Shown here: in pieces, positions 5,089 through 11,924 of the stretch
Layout: every line of letters starts with the position of its first letter
Position numbering within the stretch: the stretch's first letter is position 1
Origin: JANOMH01 sp031422295
GTDB lineage: Bacteria > Pseudomonadota > Alphaproteobacteria > Rhodobacterales > Rhodobacteraceae
Direction: 5' to 3'
Assembly (NCBI GenBank): GCA_031422295.1
Contig: JANOQM010000041.1
Span: 1-11,924, forward strand
DNA length: 11,924 bases
Made by a program: the position numbers and the translations under genes
The notes under the pieces: model-generated
The model's input: only the letters and a program-made list of their open reading frames with translations
What the model was told of the DNA's origin: nothing
Database searches by the model: none

Positions 5089-5119
5089 TTGACCTTCCCA
5101 TGATGGGAAGCCCCATTTG
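5089..5119 (+). promoter_or_regulatory. CueR-type promoter for copA-cueR
   Basis: TTGACC (5089-5094) is followed by a 19-base spacer and a weak -10 (CATTTG, 5114-5119). The spacer carries the perfect dyad CTTCCCA-TGA-TGGGAAG (5094-5110). Arm sequence and geometry match CueR operators. The poor -10 and long spacing imply low activity without activated regulator. Transcription should start near 5126, only about 10 bases before the first possible copA start, which raises a question about that start. Since cueR lies downstream of copA, this promoter probably also controls the regulator. Confidence 0.82.
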
Positions 5120-5135
5120 AGTCGGGAGATATGTA

Positions 5136-7634
5136 ATGGCAGGAAAGAACGTCGCAATGAATGCTCCACTGAAATCCCTCCTTGGCGACACGCCGGTGAC
5201 TTTGACTTTGCCGGTCGAAGGCATGACCTGTGCCTCTTGCGTGGGTCGGGTTGAACGCGCGTTGCGGGCCGTGCCGGGTGTGACAGAGGCGAATGTGAAC
5301 CTGGCCACCGAACGGGCCGAGATCATCACCCTTGAAGTCGTTGACCGCAGCCTGCTGGTGGCCGCGATCGAGGATGCAGGCTATGGCGTGCCGTCGGAAG
5401 CCGTCGAACTGGAGATCGAGGGGATGACCTGTGCCTCTTGCGTGGCGCGGGTCGAAAAGGCGCTAAAGTCGGTGCCGGGGGTGACATCTGCGGCGGTCAA
5501 TCTGGCGACCGAACGGGCGACAATCACCGGATCGGCCGGGGAGACGGCGCTGATGGCGGCGGTCAGGGACGCAGGCTATGACGCCCGCCGCGCCGCACGG
5601 TCCCCCGCCGCCGATCTGGAGACTGCGGCCCGCAAGGCCGGAGAGGAGGCGCGCCTGAAGCGCGATCTGACGCTGGCCGCCGTGCTGACCGTGCCGGTGT
5701 TTGCGCTGGAAATGGGGGCGCATCTGTTCATGTCGGTGCATATGCTGATCCTGAACACCATCGGCATGCAGGCAAGCTGGCTGGTGCAGTTTGTGCTGAC
5801 CACCCTTGTCCTCTTTGGCCCCGGACGGCGGTTTTTCCTCAAAGGTTTCCCCGCCCTGTGGCGAGCTGCCCCCGACATGAACAGCCTTGTCGCGGTCGGC
5901 ACTACGGCGGCCTATGGCTATTCGCTGGTCGCCACCTTTGCGCCGCAACTCCTGCCTGCGGGCACGATCAATGTGTATTACGAGGCGGCGGCGGTGATCG
6001 TGACCCTGTTCTTGCTGGGCCGCTTCCTTGAAGCCCGCGCCAAGGGCCGCACATCCGGCGCGATCCAGCGGTTGATCGGGTTGCAGGCCAAGACCGCTCT
6101 GGTGCGCCGCGATGGCGGCCCCGTGGATCTGCCCATCGCCGAGGTCCGCCCCGGTGACATCATCGAGGTCCGTCCCGGCGAGCGGGTGCCGGTGGACGGC
6201 GTTGTCATTGAGGGCGACAGCTGGATCGACGAAAGCATGATCTCGGGCGAACCCGTCCCTGTGGCCAAGACCATTGGCGCACAGGTCACCGGCGGCACGG
6301 TCAACCAGACCGGGGCACTGGCATTTCGCGCGACCGCCGTGGGCGAGGCGACGATGCTCGCCCAGATCATCCGCATGGTCGAGGCGGCACAGGGCGGCAA
6401 ACTGCCAATTCAGGCGCTGGTCGACCAGATTACCATGTGGTTTGTGCCAGTGGTGATGGGCCTTGCCGCACTGACCTTTGCGGTCTGGCTGATCTTTGGC
6501 CCCGACCCGGCGCTGACTTTGGGGCTGGTGAATGCCGTGGCCGTGCTGATCATCGCCTGCCCCTGCGCCATGGGTCTGGCCACCCCCACCTCGATCATGG
6601 TCGGTACCGGGCGCGGCGCGGAACTGGGCGTGCTGTTCCGCAAAGGCGAGGCCTTGCAGGCGCTGCAAGGGGTCAAGGTGGTCGCACTTGACAAGACCGG
6701 CACCCTGACCGAGGGCAAGCCGGTGTTGACCGATCTGACACTGGCGCCGGGTTTTGAACGCGGCACCGTGCTGACCGCTGTGGCAGCGGCGGAGGCGAAA
6801 TCGGAACACCCGATTGCGCGGGCCATCGTGCAGGCGGCAGAGGATGAGGGGCTCACCCTGCCTGCCGTCACGCAGTTCGACTCTGTGACCGGGTTCGGTG
6901 TGGTGGCCCATGTCGCGGGCCAGCGGATCGACATCGGTGCGGATCGGTATATGGCGCAACTTGGGCTGGAAGTGGCCCTGTTCGCGGATCAGGCGGCTAA
7001 GCTGGGCCATGAGGGCAAATCGCCGCTTTATGCCGCCATTGACGGGCGTTTGGCCGCCATCATCGCCGTGGCCGACCGGGTCAAGGACACCACGCCCGCC
7101 GCGATCAGGGCCCTGCATGCGCTTGGGCTGAAGGTGGTGATGATTACCGGCGATAATGCCCGCACTGCAAAGGCCATTGCAGGCCCGCTGGGGATTGACG
7201 AGGTGGTGGCCGAGGTGTTGCCGGGCGACAAGGTGGCAGCGGTCAAGCGGTTGAAATCCTACGGCAAGCTGGCCTATGTCGGCGACGGGATCAACGATGC
7301 CCCTGCCCTTGCGGAGGCCGATGTCGGAATCGCCGTCGGCACCGGCACCGATATTGCGATTGATGCCGCCGATGTGGTGCTGATGTCGGGACGGCTGACC
7401 GCCATTCCCGATGCCATCGCCCTGAGCCGGGCCACGATGGGCAATATCCGGCAGAACCTGTTCTGGGCGTTCATTTATAACGCCGCCCTGATCCCGGTGG
7501 CGGCAGGGGTGCTGTATCCCACATTCGGCATCCTGCTGTCGCCGGTTTTTGCCGCCGGGGCGATGGCGCTATCCAGCGTCTTTGTGCTGGGCAACGCGCT
7601 GCGGCTGCGGCGCTTTCAACCCGTCAAAGCGTGA
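5136..7634 (+). CDS. copA: Cu(I)-exporting P1B-1-type ATPase CopA
   Basis: This 832-residue inner-membrane pump drives Cu(I) from cytoplasm to periplasm using ATP. In order: two N-terminal HMA domains with GMTCASC sites (Cys32/Cys35 and Cys99/Cys102), two membrane helices before the P1B core, actuator domain with SGEP (370-373), the membrane metal site CPC (475-477), phosphorylation site DKTGTLT (Asp519), nucleotide-binding SEHPIARA (His558-Pro559), hinge TGDN (671-674) and GDGINDAP (716-723). Tyr781-Asn782 and the MALSS segment (810-814) complete the P1B-1 signature for monovalent copper. Length is normal for a two-HMA member. Start choice is uncertain: ATG 5136 has GGGAG at 5124-5128, but the predicted transcript begins near 5126, so ATG 5157 (preceded by AGGAAAG) may be used; either start keeps all domains. 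It shares an operon with cueR, whose TTG start lies 11 bases after the copA stop codon. Confidence 0.97.
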   Translation: MAGKNVAMNAPLKSLLGDTPVTLTLPVEGMTCASCVGRVERALRAVPGVTEANVNLATERAEIITLEVVDRSLLVAAIEDAGYGVPSEAVELEIEGMTCASCVARVEKALKSVPGVTSAAVNLATERATITGSAGETALMAAVRDAGYDARRAARSPAADLETAARKAGEEARLKRDLTLAAVLTVPVFALEMGAHLFMSVHMLILNTIGMQASWLVQFVLTTLVLFGPGRRFFLKGFPALWRAAPDMNSLVAVGTTAAYGYSLVATFAPQLLPAGTINVYYEAAAVIVTLFLLGRFLEARAKGRTSGAIQRLIGLQAKTALVRRDGGPVDLPIAEVRPGDIIEVRPGERVPVDGVVIEGDSWIDESMISGEPVPVAKTIGAQVTGGTVNQTGALAFRATAVGEATMLAQIIRMVEAAQGGKLPIQALVDQITMWFVPVVMGLAALTFAVWLIFGPDPALTLGLVNAVAVLIIACPCAMGLATPTSIMVGTGRGAELGVLFRKGEALQALQGVKVVALDKTGTLTEGKPVLTDLTLAPGFERGTVLTAVAAAEAKSEHPIARAIVQAAEDEGLTLPAVTQFDSVTGFGVVAHVAGQRIDIGADRYMAQLGLEVALFADQAAKLGHEGKSPLYAAIDGRLAAIIAVADRVKDTTPAAIRALHALGLKVVMITGDNARTAKAIAGPLGIDEVVAEVLPGDKVAAVKRLKSYGKLAYVGDGINDAPALAEADVGIAVGTGTDIAIDAADVVLMSGRLTAIPDAIALSRATMGNIRQNLFWAFIYNAALIPVAAGVLYPTFGILLSPVFAAGAMALSSVFVLGNALRLRRFQPVKA
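5223..5445 (+). repeat. Direct repeat from the duplicated HMA domains of copA
   Basis: A 22-base segment encoding MTCASCV is identical at 5223-5244 and 5424-5445, exactly 201 bases (67 codons) apart. Further similarity lies downstream, around the two copies of NLATERA. The repeat reflects tandem HMA domains. The perfect DNA identity, including silent positions, hints at recent duplication or gene conversion within this stretch. Confidence 0.8.
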
Positions 7635-7645
7635 AGGAGACAATC

Positions 7646-8086
7646 TTGAATATCGGTGAAGCTGCCAAGGCATCCGGCGTATCGGCCAAGATGATCCGCT
7701 ACTACGAGGAAACCGGCCTGATCCCGCAGGCGGGGCGCACGGCGTCAGGCTACCGGACCTATACGACGACCGACGTGCAGATGCTGCGCTTTGTCCGCCG
7801 CGCCCGCGATCTGGGCTTTACCGTCGAGCGGATCGCCGAGCTTCTGGCGCTGTGGCGCGACCGCGCGCGGCACAGCGCGGATGTCAAGCAACTGGCGCTG
7901 GAACAGATCGAAGGATTGCGGCGGAAGATCCGCGAGATGGAGGAGATGGTCGCCACGCTGGAACACCTCGCCGTAGGTTGCAACGGCGATCACCGGCCAG
8001 ATTGCCCGATCCTGGCCGATCTGGAAGGCGATACCTCTGTCGTGGTGAAACTCAGCCCGACCGGACAGACCTTCGGGCGTCATTGA
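7646..8086 (+). CDS. cueR: CueR, Cu(I)-responsive MerR-family transcriptional activator
   Basis: The 146-residue regulator has an N-terminal winged helix-turn-helix (MNIGEAAKASGVSAKMIRYYEETGLIP, then GYRTYT), a long dimerisation helix (about 78-110) and the metal loop CNGDHRPDC with Cys112 and Cys120. Ser77 occupies the position that favours monovalent ions in E. coli CueR; divalent sensors carry Cys there. Numbering therefore coincides with the E. coli protein at all three positions. The start is a TTG (7646-7648) because AAGGAGA at 7634-7640 sits at ideal spacing and the protein then begins in the family's usual way; the in-frame GTG at 7631 lies inside the copA stop region without its own ribosome site. 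It should activate the promoters at 5023-5053 and 5089-5119, and possibly 1771-1801, when copper rises. Co-transcription with copA would give positive feedback. Confidence 0.95.
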   Translation: MNIGEAAKASGVSAKMIRYYEETGLIPQAGRTASGYRTYTTTDVQMLRFVRRARDLGFTVERIAELLALWRDRARHSADVKQLALEQIEGLRRKIREMEEMVATLEHLAVGCNGDHRPDCPILADLEGDTSVVVKLSPTGQTFGRH

Positions 8087-8125
8087 AAGTGGACCTGACA
8101 CAAGGCAGAGGGCCGCAGTACAAGT

Positions 8126-8140
8126 CTGCCGTTACGGCAG
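8126..8140. other. Short palindrome over the stop of the propeller gene
   Basis: CTGCCG (8126-8131) pairs with CGGCAG (8135-8140) across a 3-base loop that is the TAA stop codon of the minus-strand propeller gene. It lies in the 45-base gap between the convergent cueR and propeller genes and could weakly end either transcript. There is no T-run on either side, so an intrinsic terminator is not established. Confidence 0.3.
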
Positions 8141-9397
8141 GTCACCCGGCGGGATCACGATCATCCGGACTGTCGAATCTTCCTCGGGGTTTTGCGGCGC
8201 GGCAACAGGTTCGGTCCAGGCAACATAGAGGCCATCCGCCGCCATCGTCATCCGGGGAAAGCCCATGCTTCGCCCGGACCGCACAATCGCCAGCACCTTG
8301 GGCCGGTCACACCCGGCCTCGGGCGTGACATGGCACAGCAGCAGCGCCTCGCCAATCGCGGTATATTCCAGCCAACTGACCAAAGCCGCGCCATCCTCGC
8401 GCTGGATCACATCGACCTGGCCGGTAGCAGAGCCCTGATCGATGCGCAGCGCCGGGCCAAAACTGAGCCCGTCATCATCGGAAAACGCGACCGAAACTTT
8501 TGGCGCGTTGTCGGCGGCGGTAAACCACGCCACCGCCGTCCGCCCAGCCGCGCTGTCGATAGCGGGGCCGTTCACCGGACAGCCCGCGATTTCCCAGCCA
8601 TCGGCGCTGACGATGGCCGGCTCGGACCAGACCCCGTCCACCTGCCGCACAATGGCGATGTCGCGGATCTCGGCCTCGGTCCGGTCGCGGTAGACCACCA
8701 ACAGCGCGCCACTATCCGTCACTACCGCCGAGGTCTGGCAGCAGGTGCAGGTGCGCAGATCAAGCGGGCTGTCTTCGGACATCTCACCACTGGCGGTGAT
8801 CGTCGCTGTCCGCAGTTGCATCGCGTCCGCAGCGCCCTCGGCCAGCGCAAACGTGTCGGCAGAGCCGTAATTGCGGCCATCCAGCCAGATCGCCCGCAAC
8901 TGATCGGGGGCTACCGGCAGAAGCGTGACAAAGCCGTGCTGCCGCTCGGTCCCATCGCGGTGCGGCACCAGCGGTTCGCCCCAGGTCTGCCCCCCATCAG
9001 CCGACAATGCGATGTTCACGTCATAGGCATAATCGGTATCGCCGTTGATCCGGAGCCACTGAACGGCGAGTGTGCCATTGTCCACGGCCGTCAGAGTTGG
9101 AAAATCCGCCCAGTTCACAAAGAAATCAGTGCCCTGCGCCACGGTGCGCGGCGCATCCCAGCCGCTGCTGTCGCCGGTGACAACCCGCACTGCATAGCCT
9201 TGGTCCGCGGGCTCGGTCCAGCTCATTGCGATGCGCCCGTCCGGCAACGTCGCCAAGGCGGGCTCCCGGGCGCCAGGCCCTGTGGGGGGTGCCAGTTTGA
9301 TGATCGCGTCAAACGCCTGATCCTGCGCGGCCGCAGGCAGGGCGTTTGACGAAAGGCTTATGGCTGCTGCCAGTACGACAAGGCGGAATTTGAACAA
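8132..9397 (-). CDS. Secreted BNR-repeat (sialidase-like) beta-propeller with a CTCC motif
   Basis: The 421-residue protein has a signal peptide (MFKFRLVVLAAAISLSSNAL, cut after PAAA near residue 24) and repeated blade-like segments, with Asp-box motifs SADGGQTW (132-139) and SDDDGLSF (306-313), typical of BNR/sialidase-like propellers. I find no FRIP motif or clear arginine triad of true sialidases, so sialidase activity is unlikely. A cysteine cluster RTCTCCQTS (Cys217, Cys219, Cys220) and GCPVNGP (Cys273) stand out and suggest a metal or disulphide site, with two more cysteines at 355 and 363. The start is TTG 9395-9397: AAGGA lies just upstream at good spacing, and the nearby ATG at 9402-9404 is out of frame. 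It is convergent with cueR and downstream of the phosphoketolase on the same strand, 124 bases away. A role in periplasmic copper handling is possible from position and cysteines, but not shown. Confidence 0.8.
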   Translation of the reverse strand: MFKFRLVVLAAAISLSSNALPAAAQDQAFDAIIKLAPPTGPGAREPALATLPDGRIAMSWTEPADQGYAVRVVTGDSSGWDAPRTVAQGTDFFVNWADFPTLTAVDNGTLAVQWLRINGDTDYAYDVNIALSADGGQTWGEPLVPHRDGTERQHGFVTLLPVAPDQLRAIWLDGRNYGSADTFALAEGAADAMQLRTATITASGEMSEDSPLDLRTCTCCQTSAVVTDSGALLVVYRDRTEAEIRDIAIVRQVDGVWSEPAIVSADGWEIAGCPVNGPAIDSAAGRTAVAWFTAADNAPKVSVAFSDDDGLSFGPALRIDQGSATGQVDVIQREDGAALVSWLEYTAIGEALLLCHVTPEAGCDRPKVLAIVRSGRSMGFPRMTMAADGLYVAWTEPVAAPQNPEEDSTVRMIVIPPGDLP

Positions 9398-9521
9398 AAG
9401 GCATCCTTAGGACAGACGGAACACAGGCAATATTGACGCAAGCCCGGGCTTTAGCTACCGAAAAATGCGTTGCGGACGCAGGGTCGTACGATCCTCCATG
9501 AGGGTTACGAATTTCGCAGCT

Positions 9522-11921
9522 TTATTGCGGCGCGGGCTTCCAAGTCCAGTTGCGGATGTCCGGCATATCCTCGCCATGTTCGCGGATATAGGCGTGGTGC
9601 GCGAGCAATTTGGCCTGCATGAGCTGGTGCAGCGCGCTGCCCGCCGCTTGGGCTGCAGGAACCCGCGCCAGCACGTCCAGAACCAGATGGAAGCGGTCGA
9701 GGCCGTTCAGCACAGTCATGTTGAACGGCGTTGTCGTCGTGCCCTCTTCATTATAGCCGCGCACATGCATGTTGGCGTGGTTTTTGCGCCGATAGGTCAG
9801 CCGGTGGATCGTCCAGGGATAGCCGTGATAGGCAAAGATCACCGGCTTGTCGGTGGTGAACAGCGCATCGAACGCGGCCTCCGACAGGCCATGTGGGTGA
9901 ACCTCCCGTGGTTGTAGCGCCATCAGATCGACCACGTTGACGACGCGGATATTCAGGCCTAGCAGATGTTCGCGCAAGATGCTGACAGCGGCCAAGGTTT
10001 CGAGCGTCGGCACGTCACCGGCGCAAGCCATCACCACGTCGGGCTCACCCGCCGTGTGCCCCGCCCAGTCCCAGATGCCGATGCCCGCCCGGCAATGCAC
10101 CACGGCCTGTTCCATCGACAGCCATTGCCACAGCGGTGGCTTGCCCGCGACGATGATGTTGATCCGGTCCCAGGTCCGCAGCACATGGTCAGTCACACAC
10201 AGCAGCGTATTGGCGTCAGGCGGCAGGTAAACCCGCACGATATCGGCCTTTTTATTCAGCGCCACATCAATGAATCCGGGGTCCTGATGGCTGAAACCGT
10301 TGTGATCCTGATGCCAGACATGGCTGGTCAACAGATAGTTCAGCGATGAAATCGGCCGCCGCCACGGGATGTTTCGGGCCGCATCCAGCCATTTCGCATG
10401 CTGGTTGAACATGGAATCGACGATGTGGATGAACGCCTCATAGCAGGAAAACAGCCCGTGCCGCCCGGTCAGCAGATAGCCTTCGAGCCAGCCTTGACAG
10501 GTATGTTCGGACAAAATTTCCAGCACCCGGCCCGCGCGGCCCAACTGCACATCTTCGGGCAGGATGGTGTCCATCCAAGCCCGGTCGGTCACTTTGAACA
10601 CATCCTGCAACCGGTTCGACGCGGTCTCGTCGGGGCCGACGATGCGAAAGTTGCGGGTGGCAGCGTTAGCCTGCAGCACCGCGCGCAGAAAATCCCCCAT
10701 CACCCGCGTGGCCTCGGCCCTGACGGCCCCCGGATGTGCCACCGCGACCGCATGCTGGCGTAAGTCCGGCATGTCGAGCGCGCGGCGCAAGGCCCCGCCA
10801 TTGGCATGTGGATTGGCGCTGATCCGCCGCCCGCCCGTCGGGGTGGTGCTACGGATCGCGGCCACCGGCGCACCTTCGGCATCGAACAATTCCTCGGGGC
10901 GGTAGCTGCGCAACCAATCCTCGAGCAGTGCCAGATGGTCAGGGTTATCGGCCAGACCCGACAGTGGCACCTGATGCGACCGCCAGAACCCTTCGGTTTT
11001 CAACCCGTCCACTTCCTTTGGCCCGGTCCAGCCCTTTGGGCTGCGCAAGATAATCACCGGCCATGTCGGGCGCGGCCACGCCCCTGCCGGATCGGCCCGG
11101 GCGGCGCTCTGGATTGCCTTGATCCGCTGCATCGCGGCGTCAAGCGCCGCAGCCATCTGCGCGTGCATCAGCGCGGGGTCATCGCCCTCGACATAGATCG
11201 GTTCATAGCCGTAGCCGACGAACAGCGCCCGCAATTCCGCCTGCGGAATGCGCCCCAGAATGGTCGGATTGGCGATCTTGTAGCCATTCAGATGCAGGAT
11301 CGGCAGCACTGCCCCGTCCTGCACCGGGCTGAGGAACTTGTTGGAATGCCAAGCGGCGGCCAGCGGCCCGGTCTCGGCCTCGCCATCGCCGACCACGCAG
11401 GCGACGATCAGATCGGGGTTGTCAAAGGCGGCACCAAACGCATGCGAAAGCGCATAGCCCAACTCGCCGCCTTCATGGATCGACCCCGGCACATCCGGGG
11501 CGGCATGACTGGGGATGCCACCCGGAAATGAAAACTGCCGGAACAGCCGTTGCATGCCTTGCGCGTCAAGCGAAACGTCGGGGTACAACTCGCTGTAAGT
11601 GCCTTCCAGCCAGGTGTTCGCCACCATCGCCGGACCACCATGCCCCGGCCCGCAGACATAGATCACATTGGCATCCTGCGCCTTGATGATCCGGTTCAGA
11701 TGCGCATAGATAAAATTAAGCCCGGGCGACGTGCCCCAATGCCCCAGAAGGCGCGGCTTGACATGCTCGATCCGTAGGGGCTCGCGCATCAACGCGTTGT
11801 CGAGCAGATAAATCTGCCCCACCGTCAGGTAGTTTGCGGCGCGCCAGTAGGCATCGATGTGCTGCAGATCGTGCTGCGGAAACGGGCTCAAATGGGTCGG
11901 GGCGGCAGGGCCATCTTCCAT
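9522..11921 (-). CDS. xfp: Xylulose-5-phosphate/fructose-6-phosphate phosphoketolase
   Basis: This thiamine-diphosphate enzyme cleaves xylulose 5-phosphate (and often fructose 6-phosphate) with phosphate, giving acetyl phosphate plus glyceraldehyde 3-phosphate (or erythrose 4-phosphate). The 799 visible residues match the family's usual length. Diagnostic motifs include YWRAANYLTVGQIYL (25-39), GHWGTSPGLNF (60-70), GPGHGGPA (91-98), SIHEGGELGYALSHAFGAA (147-165) and the cofactor site GDGEAETGPLAAAWHSNKF (178-196). The C-terminal half carries the expected KWLDAARNIPWRRP and HQDHNGFSHQDPGF segments. It is cytosolic. The ATG at 11919-11921 is a plausible start, but only three bases of upstream sequence are visible and they code for Tyr, so a slightly earlier start outside the window cannot be excluded. 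It shows no obvious tie to copper. The 124-base gap to the propeller gene holds a 12-base palindrome (9440-9451) but no convincing promoter or terminator. Confidence 0.95.
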   Translation of the reverse strand: MEDGPAAPTHLSPFPQHDLQHIDAYWRAANYLTVGQIYLLDNALMREPLRIEHVKPRLLGHWGTSPGLNFIYAHLNRIIKAQDANVIYVCGPGHGGPAMVANTWLEGTYSELYPDVSLDAQGMQRLFRQFSFPGGIPSHAAPDVPGSIHEGGELGYALSHAFGAAFDNPDLIVACVVGDGEAETGPLAAAWHSNKFLSPVQDGAVLPILHLNGYKIANPTILGRIPQAELRALFVGYGYEPIYVEGDDPALMHAQMAAALDAAMQRIKAIQSAARADPAGAWPRPTWPVIILRSPKGWTGPKEVDGLKTEGFWRSHQVPLSGLADNPDHLALLEDWLRSYRPEELFDAEGAPVAAIRSTTPTGGRRISANPHANGGALRRALDMPDLRQHAVAVAHPGAVRAEATRVMGDFLRAVLQANAATRNFRIVGPDETASNRLQDVFKVTDRAWMDTILPEDVQLGRAGRVLEILSEHTCQGWLEGYLLTGRHGLFSCYEAFIHIVDSMFNQHAKWLDAARNIPWRRPISSLNYLLTSHVWHQDHNGFSHQDPGFIDVALNKKADIVRVYLPPDANTLLCVTDHVLRTWDRINIIVAGKPPLWQWLSMEQAVVHCRAGIGIWDWAGHTAGEPDVVMACAGDVPTLETLAAVSILREHLLGLNIRVVNVVDLMALQPREVHPHGLSEAAFDALFTTDKPVIFAYHGYPWTIHRLTYRRKNHANMHVRGYNEEGTTTTPFNMTVLNGLDRFHLVLDVLARVPAAQAAGSALHQLMQAKLLAHHAYIREHGEDMPDIRNWTWKPAPQ

Positions 11922-11924
11922 GTA

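Noticed and set aside
5463..7118. Long open frame (551 codons) on the minus strand opposite copA
   Set aside because: It is an antisense shadow of GC-rich codon bias in a well-supported P-type ATPase. The translation is rich in His, Arg, Gln and Gly, without domains or a signal, and has no promoter or ribosome site.
7631..7645. GTG start for cueR overlapping the copA stop
   Set aside because: The AAGGAGA at 7634-7640 serves the TTG at 7646, and the resulting N-terminus MNIGEAAKASG agrees with the family and places Ser77, Cys112 and Cys120 at the E. coli numbers.
8192..9349. Long open frame (385 codons) on the plus strand opposite the propeller gene
   Set aside because: Its Arg-rich, low-complexity translation shows no recognisable domain, whereas the minus strand has a signal peptide, Asp boxes and a ribosome site.
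9440..9451. Perfect 12-base palindrome AAGCCCGGGCTT between the propeller and phosphoketolase genes
   Set aside because: It has no loop and no following T-run on the minus strand, so it is not a credible terminator, and I cannot link it to a known operator.

Overview
The window looks like accessory DNA from a high-GC alphaproteobacterium, most likely a member of the Rhodobacteraceae. I infer this from protein style and GC-rich codon use, not from any search. It is a copper-handling region bordered on the left by the end of an IS3-family insertion sequence and on the right by a central-carbon enzyme. Whether it sits on a plasmid or the chromosome cannot be told.

Left part (1-1753). A degenerate IS3-family end (1-155) lies directly against a cytochrome c'-type gene on the minus strand. 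The IS terminus supplies that gene's stop codon, and the C-terminus that should carry the CXXCH haem motif is gone. Further along on the same strand are a small secreted or anchored Cys-containing protein (860-1234) and, upstream of it, an L,D-transpeptidase pseudogene (1236-1753) with a frameshift, an apparent internal deletion and loss of the conserved His. A MerR/CueR-type promoter (1771-1801) precedes the pseudogene.

Middle part (1893-4183). A tight plus-strand operon encodes a second small Cys protein with the same PPPPR-like ending, an intact L,D-transpeptidase, a thioredoxin-fold CPYC oxidoreductase overlapping it by 4 bases, and a YdjM-like membrane protein. Its first two genes mirror the decaying minus-strand pair, so the pair appears to have been duplicated and diverged. 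The set looks like an envelope module: cell-wall cross-linking, thiol chemistry and small cysteine proteins. Copper is known to inhibit L,D-transpeptidases through their catalytic Cys, so a copper-tolerance role is an attractive but unproven reading.

Copper core (4332-8086). Two near-identical CueR-type promoters stand back to back between 5023 and 5119. The left one drives a CopZ-like chaperone and a Met/His-rich DUF305 protein. The right one drives CopA, a P1B-1 Cu(I)-exporting ATPase with two HMA domains, and the downstream regulator CueR, which has Ser77, Cys112 and Cys120 as in the Cu(I) sensor of E. coli. The expected circuit is that cytoplasmic Cu(I) is sensed by CueR, carried by the chaperone, exported by CopA, and bound outside the membrane by the Met-rich protein.

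Right part (8126-11921). On the minus strand lie a secreted BNR-repeat beta-propeller with an unusual CTCC cluster and a phosphoketolase that runs to the window edge. No tRNA, rRNA or CRISPR array was seen. No gene-free stretch exceeds about 180 bases.
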